Below are positions 1-7,390 of a stretch of 9,039 nucleotides of DNA, in pieces. The DNA comes from Merdiplasma sp905207905 (GTDB lineage: Bacteria > Bacillota > Clostridia > Lachnospirales > Lachnospiraceae): the NCBI GenBank assembly GCA_902475025.1, contig CABRXX010000086.1, forward strand, positions 1 to 9,039. The letters are read 5' to 3'. Position numbers and translations under genes: made by a program. Position 1 is the first letter of the stretch; each line of letters starts with the position of its first letter. Under the pieces are notes generated by a model. That model did no database searches. It was given only the letters and a program-made list of their open reading frames with translations, and had not been told where the DNA came from.

Positions 1-59
1 TCCATTTTTCGGAACACGAAAAACTCCAATGCCTTCAACAGGCTAAAGCCCATACATAG
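1..59. other. left-edge sequence, no gene called
   Basis: This short stretch beyond the 3' end of leuS has open frames on both strands, but none has a convincing start or family match. One minus-strand frame opens with ATG at 53 and runs off the window after 17 codons without a usable Shine-Dalgarno sequence. One plus-strand frame is open from 1 to a TAA at 70-72. Both are too short to judge. The stretch may be the end of a neighbouring gene or plain intergenic DNA. Confidence 0.3.
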
Positions 60-107
60 AAATAGAGCCTAATCCCTTGTACTTTGCAGGGATACCAGGC
101 TCTATTT
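60..107. terminator. compound hairpin, probable bidirectional terminator after leuS
   Basis: An 11-bp perfect outer stem (60-70 with 97-107, arm AAATAGAGCCT) encloses a second 6-bp stem (72-77 with 88-93, ATCCCT/AGGGAT) with a 10-nt loop. It starts 25 nt past the leuS stop codon. On the plus strand the hairpin is followed by a T-rich run (about 105-120). On the minus strand, the direction leuS needs, the following run is weaker (TTTCTATGTATG). It therefore fits a terminator shared by leuS and a plus-strand gene lying left of the window. The fold is read directly from the bases; termination activity is inferred. Confidence 0.6.
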
Positions 108-138
108 TAGTATTTATTTTGCCACTTAGTATTTATTT
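107..138. repeat. 13-bp direct repeat at the leuS 3' end
   Basis: TTAGTATTTATTT occurs at 107-119 and again at 126-138, with 6 nt between the copies. The right copy covers the leuS stop codon (TAA on the minus strand, bases 133-135). The left copy overlaps the end of the hairpin stem. It may be a small tandem duplication or a scar, but AT-rich DNA makes chance plausible. Confidence 0.5.
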
Positions 139-2547
139 CTGCACGATATTGATGATCTTTTTCGGCACATAGATTTCCTTCACAATGGTTCCAGACAGCT
201 TATCTCCCAGTGCAGCCTTTCCAGCGGCAATGGCCTCCTCCTTGGAACAGTCTGCTGGAATGCTGATTACCACTCTGGTCTTTCCGTTTACCTGAACCGG
301 AACTTCCACCTCATCGTCCTTCATGGCCTCCTCACTGTGCTCCGGCCAGGAATGATGGAACACACTGTCACTATGGCCCAGCTCGCTCCAAAGCTCTTCA
401 CCAATGTGTGGGGCAAAGGGAGCCAAAAGCAGTACTGCGGCTTCCAGAGTCTCTTTGTCAATGCCGCCCTCTTCTTTCGCAAGAGCAGTCAAATTGTTGG
501 TGCTCTCCATAAAGCCGGAAATCACCGTATTCAGACTGAAGCTCTCCAAACGCTGAGTGATCATGTGAATCATCTTATGGCGGGCCTTCTCCAACTTCTT
601 GGTGGGAGCCAGATTCTTATTCTTATTCTCCATCACCAGCTTGTAGAAACGGCTGAGGAAACGGTATACTCCGTCGATTCCTCTGTCATCCCACTCTGCA
701 TCCAACTCAGGCGGACCTACAAACAGCTCATAGAGACGCAGAGAATCACAGCCGTAATTCTCCACCAGATCATCCGGAGAAACCACGTTCCCTTTGGATT
801 TGCTCATCTTAATACCGTTCTTACCGGTGATCATTCCCTGATTGAACAGCTTTACAAATGGCTCATCAAAATCCAGCACCCCGATATCATGGAGGAACTT
901 GGTGTAAAATCTGGAGTAAAGAAGATGCAGCACAGCATGCTCCACTCCGCCAATATACATATCTACCGGAAGGTATTTGTCAGCCTTCTCCCTGGATACC
1001 AGTTCCTTGTCATTGTGGGGATCCACATAACGCAGAAAATACCAGGAGGAACCTGCCCACTGAGGCATGGTGTTGGTCTCCCGCTTTGCATCTGCACCGC
1101 AGACGGGACACTTACAGTTTACCCACTCTTCAATCGCTGCCAGAGGAGATTCCCCCGTGCCGGTGGGCTCATAGGACTCTACATCCGGCAGGCGAAGCGG
1201 AAGCTCTTCCTCCGGTACCGGAACATTGCCGCAGTGGGGGCAATGTACAATGGGAATCGGTTCTCCCCAGTAACGCTGTCTGGAAAATACCCAGTCCCGC
1301 AGCTTGTAATTCACCGTCTTGCGTCCAAGTCCCATTTTCTCAATCATCTCAGGAGCTTCTTTTTTCAGAACCGCGGACTCCATGCCGTTCCACTCACCGG
1401 AATTGATCATGGTCCCTGCCGCCTCTGTGTAAGGCTCCGTCATATTTTCAATTTCTCTTCCATCCTTAGCAATTACCTGGATAATGGGAATATTGAATTT
1501 CTTTGCAAACTCAAAATCCCGGTCATCATGGGCCGGTACGCACATAATTGCTCCGGTGCCGTAATCTGCCAGCACATAGTCGGAAAGCCAGATGGGCACC
1601 TTAGCGCCATTTAAAGGATTGATGGCATAGGATCCAGTGAACACACCGGTCTTTTCCTTATCCTGAAGACGATCCACATTGGACTTCATAGAAGAATCGC
1701 TGATATACTGTTCTACAGCCTCCCTGGTCTCATCGGTAGCCAGACTGGAAGCCATAGCGTGCTCCGGAGCCAGTACCATAAAGGTAGCTCCATGGAGAGT
1801 ATCCGGTCTGGTGGTGTAGACAGTAATCTTCTCTTCCCTGCCCTCCACCTGGAAATCCACCTCTGCACCGTAGGATTTTCCGATCCAGTCGCTCTGCATC
1901 TTCTTTACCTTTTCCGGCCAATCCAGCTTATCCAGATCGCCAAGCAGACGGTCTGCATACTTGGTGATCTTAAGCATCCACTGACGAAGATTTTTCTTGG
2001 TAACCTCCGTGCCGCAGCGCTCACATCTGCCGTTTACCACTTCCTCATTGGCCAGACCAGTCTTGCAGGAAGGACACCAGTTGATGGGGAACTCCTTCTC
2101 ATAAGCCAGGCCCTCTTTAAACATTTTTACAAAGATCCACTGGGTCCATTTATAGAAATCCGGATCGGTAGTATTCACCTCTCTGTCCCAGTCATAGATG
2201 GATGCAATCTGATTGATCTGACGCTTAATATTTTTTACATTAGCTGCCGTAGAGATAGCCGGATGCTGTCCGGTCTTAATCGCATAGTTCTCAGCAGGCA
2301 GGCCGAAAGCGTCCCAGCCCATAGGATGAATCAGATAATAGCCCTGCATCATCTTATAGCGGCTCCACACATCGGAGATCACATAGCCTCTCCAGTGGCC
2401 TACATGAAGCCCGTTTCCGGAAGGATACGGGAACATATCCAGACAGTAATATTTTGGTTTCTTCCCGTCATCCACATTGACAGGATGCTCTTCCCAATTT
2501 TTTCTCCACTTCTCCTCAATGGCTCTGTGGTTATACGAAATTGCCAT
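133..2547 (-). CDS. leuS: leucine--tRNA ligase
   Basis: LeuS charges tRNA-Leu with leucine in the cytoplasm in two ATP-dependent steps and edits mischarged products. The 804-residue protein has the usual bacterial length and is complete. Visible landmarks are the class I HIGH-type motif as HVGH (48-51), a zinc knuckle (C158, C161, C175, C178), the CP1 editing domain with TTRPDT (245-250) and the HDDRDFEFA block (340-348, Asp344 the likely universal editing Asp), a second Cys cluster (C436, C439, C478, C480, C483), the KMSKS loop (580-584), the anticodon-binding helical region, and the C-terminal VQVNGKTR segment (751-758). I chose ATG at 2547, not an in-frame TTG five codons upstream, because GGAGG sits 8 nt before the ATG and the product then begins MAISYNHRAIEEKW, as LeuS proteins typically do. 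It is monocistronic as far as seen, with its own promoter and no T-box recognised. Confidence 0.98.
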   Translation of the reverse strand: MAISYNHRAIEEKWRKNWEEHPVNVDDGKKPKYYCLDMFPYPSGNGLHVGHWRGYVISDVWSRYKMMQGYYLIHPMGWDAFGLPAENYAIKTGQHPAISTAANVKNIKRQINQIASIYDWDREVNTTDPDFYKWTQWIFVKMFKEGLAYEKEFPINWCPSCKTGLANEEVVNGRCERCGTEVTKKNLRQWMLKITKYADRLLGDLDKLDWPEKVKKMQSDWIGKSYGAEVDFQVEGREEKITVYTTRPDTLHGATFMVLAPEHAMASSLATDETREAVEQYISDSSMKSNVDRLQDKEKTGVFTGSYAINPLNGAKVPIWLSDYVLADYGTGAIMCVPAHDDRDFEFAKKFNIPIIQVIAKDGREIENMTEPYTEAAGTMINSGEWNGMESAVLKKEAPEMIEKMGLGRKTVNYKLRDWVFSRQRYWGEPIPIVHCPHCGNVPVPEEELPLRLPDVESYEPTGTGESPLAAIEEWVNCKCPVCGADAKRETNTMPQWAGSSWYFLRYVDPHNDKELVSREKADKYLPVDMYIGGVEHAVLHLLYSRFYTKFLHDIGVLDFDEPFVKLFNQGMITGKNGIKMSKSKGNVVSPDDLVENYGCDSLRLYELFVGPPELDAEWDDRGIDGVYRFLSRFYKLVMENKNKNLAPTKKLEKARHKMIHMITQRLESFSLNTVISGFMESTNNLTALAKEEGGIDKETLEAAVLLLAPFAPHIGEELWSELGHSDSVFHHSWPEHSEEAMKDDEVEVPVQVNGKTRVVISIPADCSKEEAIAAGKAALGDKLSGTIVKEIYVPKKIINIVQK

Positions 2548-2555
2548 TTTCAATT

Positions 2556-2560
2556 CCTCC
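2556..2560 (-). promoter_or_regulatory. leuS ribosome binding site
   Basis: GGAGG on the minus strand lies 8 nt upstream of the ATG at 2547. It decides the start, because the upstream in-frame TTG at 2562 overlaps this element and would have no Shine-Dalgarno sequence of its own. Confidence 0.85.
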
Positions 2561-2597
2561 AAATAGTAGCATTCTTGAGCTTTTTACACTAGTTTTC

Positions 2598-2626
2598 ATT
2601 TTATGACAAGGATGGTCTGTTGTCAA
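2598..2626 (-). promoter_or_regulatory. leuS promoter, sigma-A type
   Basis: On the minus strand a perfect -35 box TTGACA (2626-2621) and a -10 box TAAAAT (2603-2598) are separated by exactly 17 bp. This predicts a leader of only about 40 nt before the leuS ATG, too short for a T-box. A 6-bp inverted repeat (TGACAA 2604-2609 with TTGTCA 2620-2625) lies in the spacer and overlaps the -35 box, so a repressor site is possible but untested. Confidence 0.75.
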
Positions 2627-2883
2627 GTCTGAGAAACAGAGCGTTTTTTCTCAAATATGGGTTGTCATTTCCGTCCCCATAAGAGTCTGGCAGCCAACGT
2701 TTATAAACCAGGATGAGGTTGTCAAAAACCCTATGAACAAACGCTTTCTGCCAAGTCTTTGGACACTCTGATTAAAATAGTAAAAAATATAGGGTTGTTC
2801 CGTCACAAAATCCATGGTAAACTATCCCTGGTTGTTTTCCTTCAGCTTATTAAAAACCTGCGGAAAGAAGAGGTATCTAAACT
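2627..2883. other. intergenic region between the divergent leuS and membrane-protein genes
   Basis: No gene was recognised here. The stretch holds a 10-bp palindrome (2699-2708), an 8-bp inverted repeat with widely spaced arms (AACCCTAT 2727-2734, ATAGGGTT 2789-2796), a short weak hairpin (2631-2636 with 2647-2652) and a weak plus-strand promoter candidate near 2759-2786. I looked on the minus strand for the conserved T-box motif expected of many Firmicute leuS leaders and did not find it. Confidence 0.5.
2759..2786 (+). promoter_or_regulatory. weak candidate promoter for the 2884 gene
   Basis: TTGGAC (2759-2764) and TAAAAA (2781-2786) are 16 bp apart, about 100 nt upstream of the gene. Both boxes deviate from consensus and the area is AT-rich, so this is only the best candidate seen. 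It lies inside the loop of the 8-bp inverted repeat at 2727-2796. Confidence 0.25.
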
Positions 2884-3273
2884 ATGACAAAAGATGTAAT
2901 CGCACTTTATTGTATCGGTATCATTGCGTTCATTTTAGCGGCTGGCAATGGGATGTATTACTACAAGAAAAAAAAACAGACAGCTCAGGCAGCTGCCACC
3001 GTCCTCTCTGTCACCCAGGCAGGAATTATGACCTTAAAGGCCCGAAGCTCCAAGTACGCAAAAGTTTCCTATGAGGTAAAGGGCAAAACCTATACTGCCG
3101 TTAATCTGCTTCCAGTTCCCATGGCAGTGCAGCCAGGAAGCCAGGTCACAGTAAACTATGAACTGGATCAACCGGATCACATCTGCCAGCTTTCTATAGG
3201 GAAAAGCATTGCCGCCCTTGTAGTCGGACTGATCTGCGTGGCAGCAGCCACCTATTATTATCTCATAAAATAA
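2884..3273 (+). CDS. small two-helix membrane protein, DUF3592-like
   Basis: This 129-residue protein has unknown function. An N-terminal hydrophobic helix (about 5-27) ends in a KKKK cluster (29-31 plus neighbours), followed by a soluble domain (about 33-104) and a second hydrophobic helix (about 106-127) near the C-terminus. The soluble part contains a VSYEVKGKTYTA strand pair (61-72) and a PGSQVTVNYELDQPD segment (84-98). This resembles the layout of DUF3592 proteins, where 'V.Y.v.G..y' is followed by 'G..v.v.Yd...P'; that family call is from recognition and unverified. The lysine cluster after helix 1 suggests the middle domain faces the cytoplasm under the positive-inside rule. An AGAGG ribosome binding site lies about 10 nt before the ATG. 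A run of nine A bases (2968-2976) encodes the lysines and is slippage-prone. The gene is convergent with recJ, with 2 nt between stops. Confidence 0.75.
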   Translation: MTKDVIALYCIGIIAFILAAGNGMYYYKKKKQTAQAAATVLSVTQAGIMTLKARSSKYAKVSYEVKGKTYTAVNLLPVPMAVQPGSQVTVNYELDQPDHICQLSIGKSIAALVVGLICVAAATYYYLIK

Positions 3274-3275
3274 TC

Positions 3276-5144
3276 CTACTGATAATTCTGCACTACGATC
3301 TGCAGACTTTTGCAGCCTCTGAATTCATTCACAGAGGGATAGTAAGTGACAGAGAGGGTCACTCCATTGGGCCTGCCCTGAAAAAGTTTTTCCGTCTCAA
3401 GATCTCCAAACTTTTCTCTGATATACTGTTCCATCACTTCCACATCCCCAAAATACAGGGCATCCATACAGACTCCAGATGCATTTTGAACCAGAAATTT
3501 TAACACATTTCTATTTCTTCCAAGTATTACCGCTTTCAAAAGACGGAGATTCTTTTCCGCAAATAAAGGCTTTGTGTTACCCTTCCCAAAAGGCTCCAGA
3601 AGATGAAACTCTTCAATCAGCTCCTCTGTAATGTAATCAATGGGCATGGGGACGTCGATCATAATCTTCTCCACAAAATCCTCCTCCGTCAGCGTACAAA
3701 GCTCATTGATCCGTTTTCGAAAAACAGGAAGATTCTCCTCCGGCAAGGACAGACCCGCAGCCATGGGATGACCTCCGAATTTTGAAAACAACTCCTGGCA
3801 GCGAACCATCTCGTCAAACATGGAATAAGTCTCTATGGAGCGACCGGATCCCTTCAGTCCATCCTCTGCCTTTGTAATCACAAACACCGGCTTGTGATAC
3901 CGTTCCCGGATTCTCCCCGCCACAATCCCGGCAATGCTCTCATGGCAGTCCGGCAGATATACCACCAGTACCCGGTCTTTCCCAATGGGCGTATCTTCGA
4001 TCTGTTCCACCGCCGCCTCCACACCCTGGGCGGTCAGATCTTTCCTCTCATCATTCAGCTGCTTCAGTTCCTCAGCCAGGATCTGGGCCTCCCCTTCCGT
4101 CCCTGCCAGCAAAAGCCGAAGGGAGCGTTTAGCCGTATCCAGCCTTCCCCCAGCATTGATGCAGGGGCCAATGACAAATCCGATATGGTAGGCAGTCAGT
4201 TCGCCAGGCAGCAACCCATTGACACGAATCAGAGCCTGCAGTCCCAGATTATCTGTGTGTGCCAAAGCTTTTAAGGCCAGCTTTACCAGAATCCGATTTT
4301 CTCCCTCCAGATCCATCACATCCCCCACAGTAGCAATGCCCGCATAGGGCAAAAGGCCGTCTGCCTCCTCCTCATTCAATCCTGCCGTTTGGTACAGCAT
4401 CTGGATTAATTTCCAGGCGACCGTCGCTCCACAGATTTTTTTAAAGGGATAAGGGCAATCCGGAAGTTTGGGATCAACCAGCACATCTGCTTTTGGAAGA
4501 TTCCATATTTTTTCTGTTTCTGCTGATTTTCCATCCAAAACCAGACTCACTTCCGCGGCTTTGGGATCACTTTCCGCTTCCGGGAAAGTTTCCTCTCTTT
4601 TCTCCAGGATATTATCCTTTTTCTCCTCGCCATAGGTAAACAGCGGCTCATGATGATCCGTCACCACCACCGTCATTCCCAGGCTCTTGGCATACGCAAT
4701 CTGCGGAATTGCTGTAATTCCGTTATCGCAGGTGAGAATCGTATCCGCCCCTTCCTCATATGCCAGCTGGATCAGTTGGATATTCAGGCCGTACCCGTCC
4801 TTCATCCGATCCGGAATCTCATAATCCACCACTGCTCCCAGACGCTGCAGTCCTTTGTACAGAATATAGGTAGCGTTGACCCCATCAATATCATAGTCTC
4901 CAATAATCCGGATCTTTTTTCCTTCCTGTATCTTCGCCCATAAAAGTCTGGCAGCCTCCCTGCAACCGTCTAAGAAAGCAGCCGGGTGTAAATCCCCCCG
5001 GCTGCCGTGCAGATACTTTTCAATGGCTTCCTCCCCCACCACATCCCGGTTTCGAATGATGCGGGCAGTTACCTGATTAATCTGAAATTTTTCCGCAATT
5101 TTCTGAAAGTCGGCTTTCTTAGCCGCTACAAACCATTTTTCCAT
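3276..5144 (-). CDS. recJ: single-stranded-DNA-specific exonuclease RecJ
   Basis: RecJ degrades single-stranded DNA 5' to 3' in recombination and base-excision or mismatch repair, using two metal ions. The 622-residue protein carries the DHH phosphoesterase motifs: GDYDIDG (82-88), TCDNG (138-142), DHH (163-165) and GDVMDL (274-279), then GPCINAGGRL (326-335). The DHHA1 domain follows with ESIAGIVAGRIRERY (402-416), GSGRS (432-436) and FGGHPMAAG (456-464). A C-terminal OB-like region begins around PFGKGNTKPLF (518-528). All expected metal ligands seem present. Between DHH and the LVDPKLPDCPYPF block sits an unusual acidic, charged stretch (about 171-215). The start ATG lies 3 nt after the secDF stop, and its weak GGAAAG ribosome binding site lies inside the end of secDF, suggesting translational coupling. 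The 3' end abuts the convergent membrane-protein gene with no room for a separate terminator. Confidence 0.96.
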   Translation of the reverse strand: MEKWFVAAKKADFQKIAEKFQINQVTARIIRNRDVVGEEAIEKYLHGSRGDLHPAAFLDGCREAARLLWAKIQEGKKIRIIGDYDIDGVNATYILYKGLQRLGAVVDYEIPDRMKDGYGLNIQLIQLAYEEGADTILTCDNGITAIPQIAYAKSLGMTVVVTDHHEPLFTYGEEKKDNILEKREETFPEAESDPKAAEVSLVLDGKSAETEKIWNLPKADVLVDPKLPDCPYPFKKICGATVAWKLIQMLYQTAGLNEEEADGLLPYAGIATVGDVMDLEGENRILVKLALKALAHTDNLGLQALIRVNGLLPGELTAYHIGFVIGPCINAGGRLDTAKRSLRLLLAGTEGEAQILAEELKQLNDERKDLTAQGVEAAVEQIEDTPIGKDRVLVVYLPDCHESIAGIVAGRIRERYHKPVFVITKAEDGLKGSGRSIETYSMFDEMVRCQELFSKFGGHPMAAGLSLPEENLPVFRKRINELCTLTEEDFVEKIMIDVPMPIDYITEELIEEFHLLEPFGKGNTKPLFAEKNLRLLKAVILGRNRNVLKFLVQNASGVCMDALYFGDVEVMEQYIREKFGDLETEKLFQGRPNGVTLSVTYYPSVNEFRGCKSLQIVVQNYQ

Positions 5145-5147
5145 AAA

Positions 5148-7343
5148 TCAGTTGCTTTCCTTTACAGCAATTTTACCGTTCTTCTCTGCATGATTTCTCA
5201 TCACATACCACAAAGCGCCTGTGAGACATACAGAGGAATATCCTCCTGCCAGGATGCCCACCATAAGAGGAAGGGCGAACTCTTTGATGGAGGGTACCCC
5301 AAGAACATACAATGCTGCAATGGTCACAAAGGTAGTAAAGGTAGTATAAATACTTCTGGTAAGAGTCTGGGTCACACTGCGGTTTACCACATCCTTCAGA
5401 GAATCTTTTTTCTGCCTTAACCGCAGGTTCTCCCGAATACGGTCAAAGATTACGATAGTGGCATTGATAGAATAACCTACAATGGTCAGCATACATGCAA
5501 TGAAGGTGTTGCCCACAGAGATCCGAACCAGCGCATAGCAGGCCAGCACAACCAGAACGTCATGGCAGAGAGCCAGCACGGCGCTGGTAGCGAAGCGGAT
5601 ATCTGAGAACCGGAACCAGATGTAGATCAGCATACAGATCACAGCCACAATCACAGCCACAATGGCATCTTTTCTCATCTCTCCGCTGATGGTAGAAGAA
5701 ATCGTTTCAAAGCTGATACTCTTTGCAATGTCTCCCTCTTCCGTGGTATAGTCTGCAATACCGAACTGGGCATCCAACTCCTTCTCCAGAGCTTCCCGCT
5801 CTTCTACAGAAAGCACTCTTGTTTTAAAGATCACTTCATTGCTGTTTTTCACGGTCTGAGCCTGGATCTCTGCATCTCCGGTGATTCCCTGGATCACAGG
5901 CTTAATCTTGGCATCAATCTCCTCGATGGTATAGGCTTCTTGGAAAGTCACATCCGTGGAAGTACCTCCTCGAAATTCCATGCTCAGATTCAGAGCACCG
6001 TTTCCTGCCCCACTGTTCACCAGCATAGCCACAGGTCCGGAGAGAATTGCCACCAGCGCAATAATGGCCAGAATGTTCTTCTTTCCAATGAAGTCGATGG
6101 TTTTCAATTCCTTTGTCTTTCCAAAATACTTCTCATCTCTCATGCCCAATGCATACGCTGCGTTCATAACGATTCTGGAAATCACGCAGGCAGTAAACAT
6201 GGAGATCACAATACCAAGAGCCAGCGTCTGGGCAAATCCCTTTACCGAACCGGTAGCCATAAAGTTCAGCACCAGACAGGCAATCAATGTGGTAATGTTT
6301 CCGTCAATGATGGCGGATAACGCTTTCTTAAATCCAATATCAATGGCTGAACGAACTGTCTTGCCCGCAGCGATCTCCTCTCGGATTCTGGCGTAAATAA
6401 TGACGTTGGCATCTACCGCCATACCGATAGAGAGGATCACGCCTGCAATACCTGCCAGTGTAAGCGTCATATCGAAGGCATTGAGGGCCACCAGATCCAG
6501 TGCAGTGTACATAGCCAGTGCCAGAGCTGCAATCAGGCCGGGACGCCGATATACCAAAATCATAAACAGCATCACAATAGCCACGCCGATGCCTCCGGCA
6601 ATCAGGCTGGTGGTGATAGCTTTTTCACCCAGCTGAGCTCCCACTACATTGGAACGGATCTCCTCCAACTCCAGAGACAGAGAACCAATGCGGATAGAGG
6701 ATGCCAGATTTGCAGCAGTTTCCGCAGTAAAATTGCCGGAAATCACACATTTTCCGTCCGTAATCGGCTCCTCCACGGTAGGATAGCTGATGATTTCATC
6801 ATCATACACAATGTAGATGGGCTTGCCCACATTGTTGGTAGTTGCCTCTGCGAAGGCTGCCTTTCCAGTATCTGTAAAGGAAAGCTGAACCACATACTGA
6901 GAATTGCCCATATTATCCTGCTGAGTGCCAGCCTCAGCAGAAGCCACCTCATTTCCGTTCAGTACTACCGTTCCGTCTTCCAGCTCGAAGGTAAGGGAAC
7001 CGGGTTTGCCAAGTTCCTGTAAAATGGTATTGGCATCCGACACTCCGGGAATCTCAATATTGATCCGGTTTGCTCCCTCCTGGTATACGTTCGCCTCAGT
7101 GCTGTAATTGTCCACACGCTGTTTCAGCTTGTACACAGTATCCTGCATATCCTCCGCAGAGGGCGCCTCGTCCCCCACCGCCTGGTAGGTGATAGATACG
7201 CCGCCCTGCAGATCCAGTCCCAGATTAATGTTTCTTGCAGCGCCAGTCCCTGTAGGCCCCCAGCCAATGGCTGCGGTCACCACCGTTACCACCAGAAGAA
7301 GAGCCATCAGGGCCATGACCCATGAAGCTTTTTTCTTGTTCAT
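5148..7343 (-). CDS. secDF: fused protein-export membrane protein SecDF
   Basis: SecDF uses the proton or sodium motive force to help pull proteins through SecYEG outside the cytoplasm. The 731-residue protein is a natural SecD-SecF fusion with about 12 membrane helices. SecD part: helix 1 (about 8-27), the LGLDLQGG motif (41-48), a shortened external domain (about 40-240), then helices near 243-264, 269-289, 293-318, 340-361 and 368-392; the conserved GMAVDANV motif (307-314) contains Asp311. SecF part begins near 420, with the FRGGTSTDV motif (457-465), an external domain to about 555 and helices near 557-577, 583-604, 611-634, 662-682 and 688-714; the TLTRS arginine is R663. The canonical SecF motif SINDT reads SINAT here (625-629), so the usual Asp is Ala628. 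An AGGAGA ribosome binding site lies 7 nt before the ATG. It sits 47 nt after scfB and 3 nt before recJ, in one probable operon. Confidence 0.96.
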   Translation of the reverse strand: MNKKKASWVMALMALLLVVTVVTAAIGWGPTGTGAARNINLGLDLQGGVSITYQAVGDEAPSAEDMQDTVYKLKQRVDNYSTEANVYQEGANRINIEIPGVSDANTILQELGKPGSLTFELEDGTVVLNGNEVASAEAGTQQDNMGNSQYVVQLSFTDTGKAAFAEATTNNVGKPIYIVYDDEIISYPTVEEPITDGKCVISGNFTAETAANLASSIRIGSLSLELEEIRSNVVGAQLGEKAITTSLIAGGIGVAIVMLFMILVYRRPGLIAALALAMYTALDLVALNAFDMTLTLAGIAGVILSIGMAVDANVIIYARIREEIAAGKTVRSAIDIGFKKALSAIIDGNITTLIACLVLNFMATGSVKGFAQTLALGIVISMFTACVISRIVMNAAYALGMRDEKYFGKTKELKTIDFIGKKNILAIIALVAILSGPVAMLVNSGAGNGALNLSMEFRGGTSTDVTFQEAYTIEEIDAKIKPVIQGITGDAEIQAQTVKNSNEVIFKTRVLSVEEREALEKELDAQFGIADYTTEEGDIAKSISFETISSTISGEMRKDAIVAVIVAVICMLIYIWFRFSDIRFATSAVLALCHDVLVVLACYALVRISVGNTFIACMLTIVGYSINATIVIFDRIRENLRLRQKKDSLKDVVNRSVTQTLTRSIYTTFTTFVTIAALYVLGVPSIKEFALPLMVGILAGGYSSVCLTGALWYVMRNHAEKNGKIAVKESN

Positions 7344-7350
7344 TGTCTTT

Positions 7351-7356
7351 TCTCCT
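7351..7356 (-). promoter_or_regulatory. secDF ribosome binding site
   Basis: AGGAGA on the minus strand lies 7 nt before the secDF ATG (7343-7341), inside the 47-nt scfB-secDF gap. The gap shows no hairpin and no promoter that I can recognise, which supports read-through from scfB. Confidence 0.8.
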
Positions 7357-7390
7357 TTTCATTTTTTCAAAAGACCCCAAAGGCATATTC

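Noticed and set aside
1..53. Minus-strand open frame from ATG at 53 running off the left edge
   Set aside because: Only 17 codons are visible, with no Shine-Dalgarno sequence, and it follows a hairpin; it cannot be supported as a gene from this window.
337..1614. A 425-codon plus-strand open frame and several other plus-strand frames over leuS
   Set aside because: They are antisense shadows of leuS: no family resemblance, no ribosome binding site, and full overlap with a clear synthetase.
1730..1921. A short minus-strand frame inside leuS
   Set aside because: It is out of frame with leuS and lies within its conserved editing domain; treated as a shadow.
2814..3074. An 86-codon plus-strand frame overlapping the start of the membrane-protein gene
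   Set aside because: Its sequence shows no domain, it lacks a good ribosome binding site, and the overlapping 2884 frame has helices and a family-like pattern.
5940..6396. Two overlapping plus-strand frames inside secDF
   Set aside because: Their hydrophobic or Ser-rich composition is what antisense reading of membrane helices gives; no independent signals.
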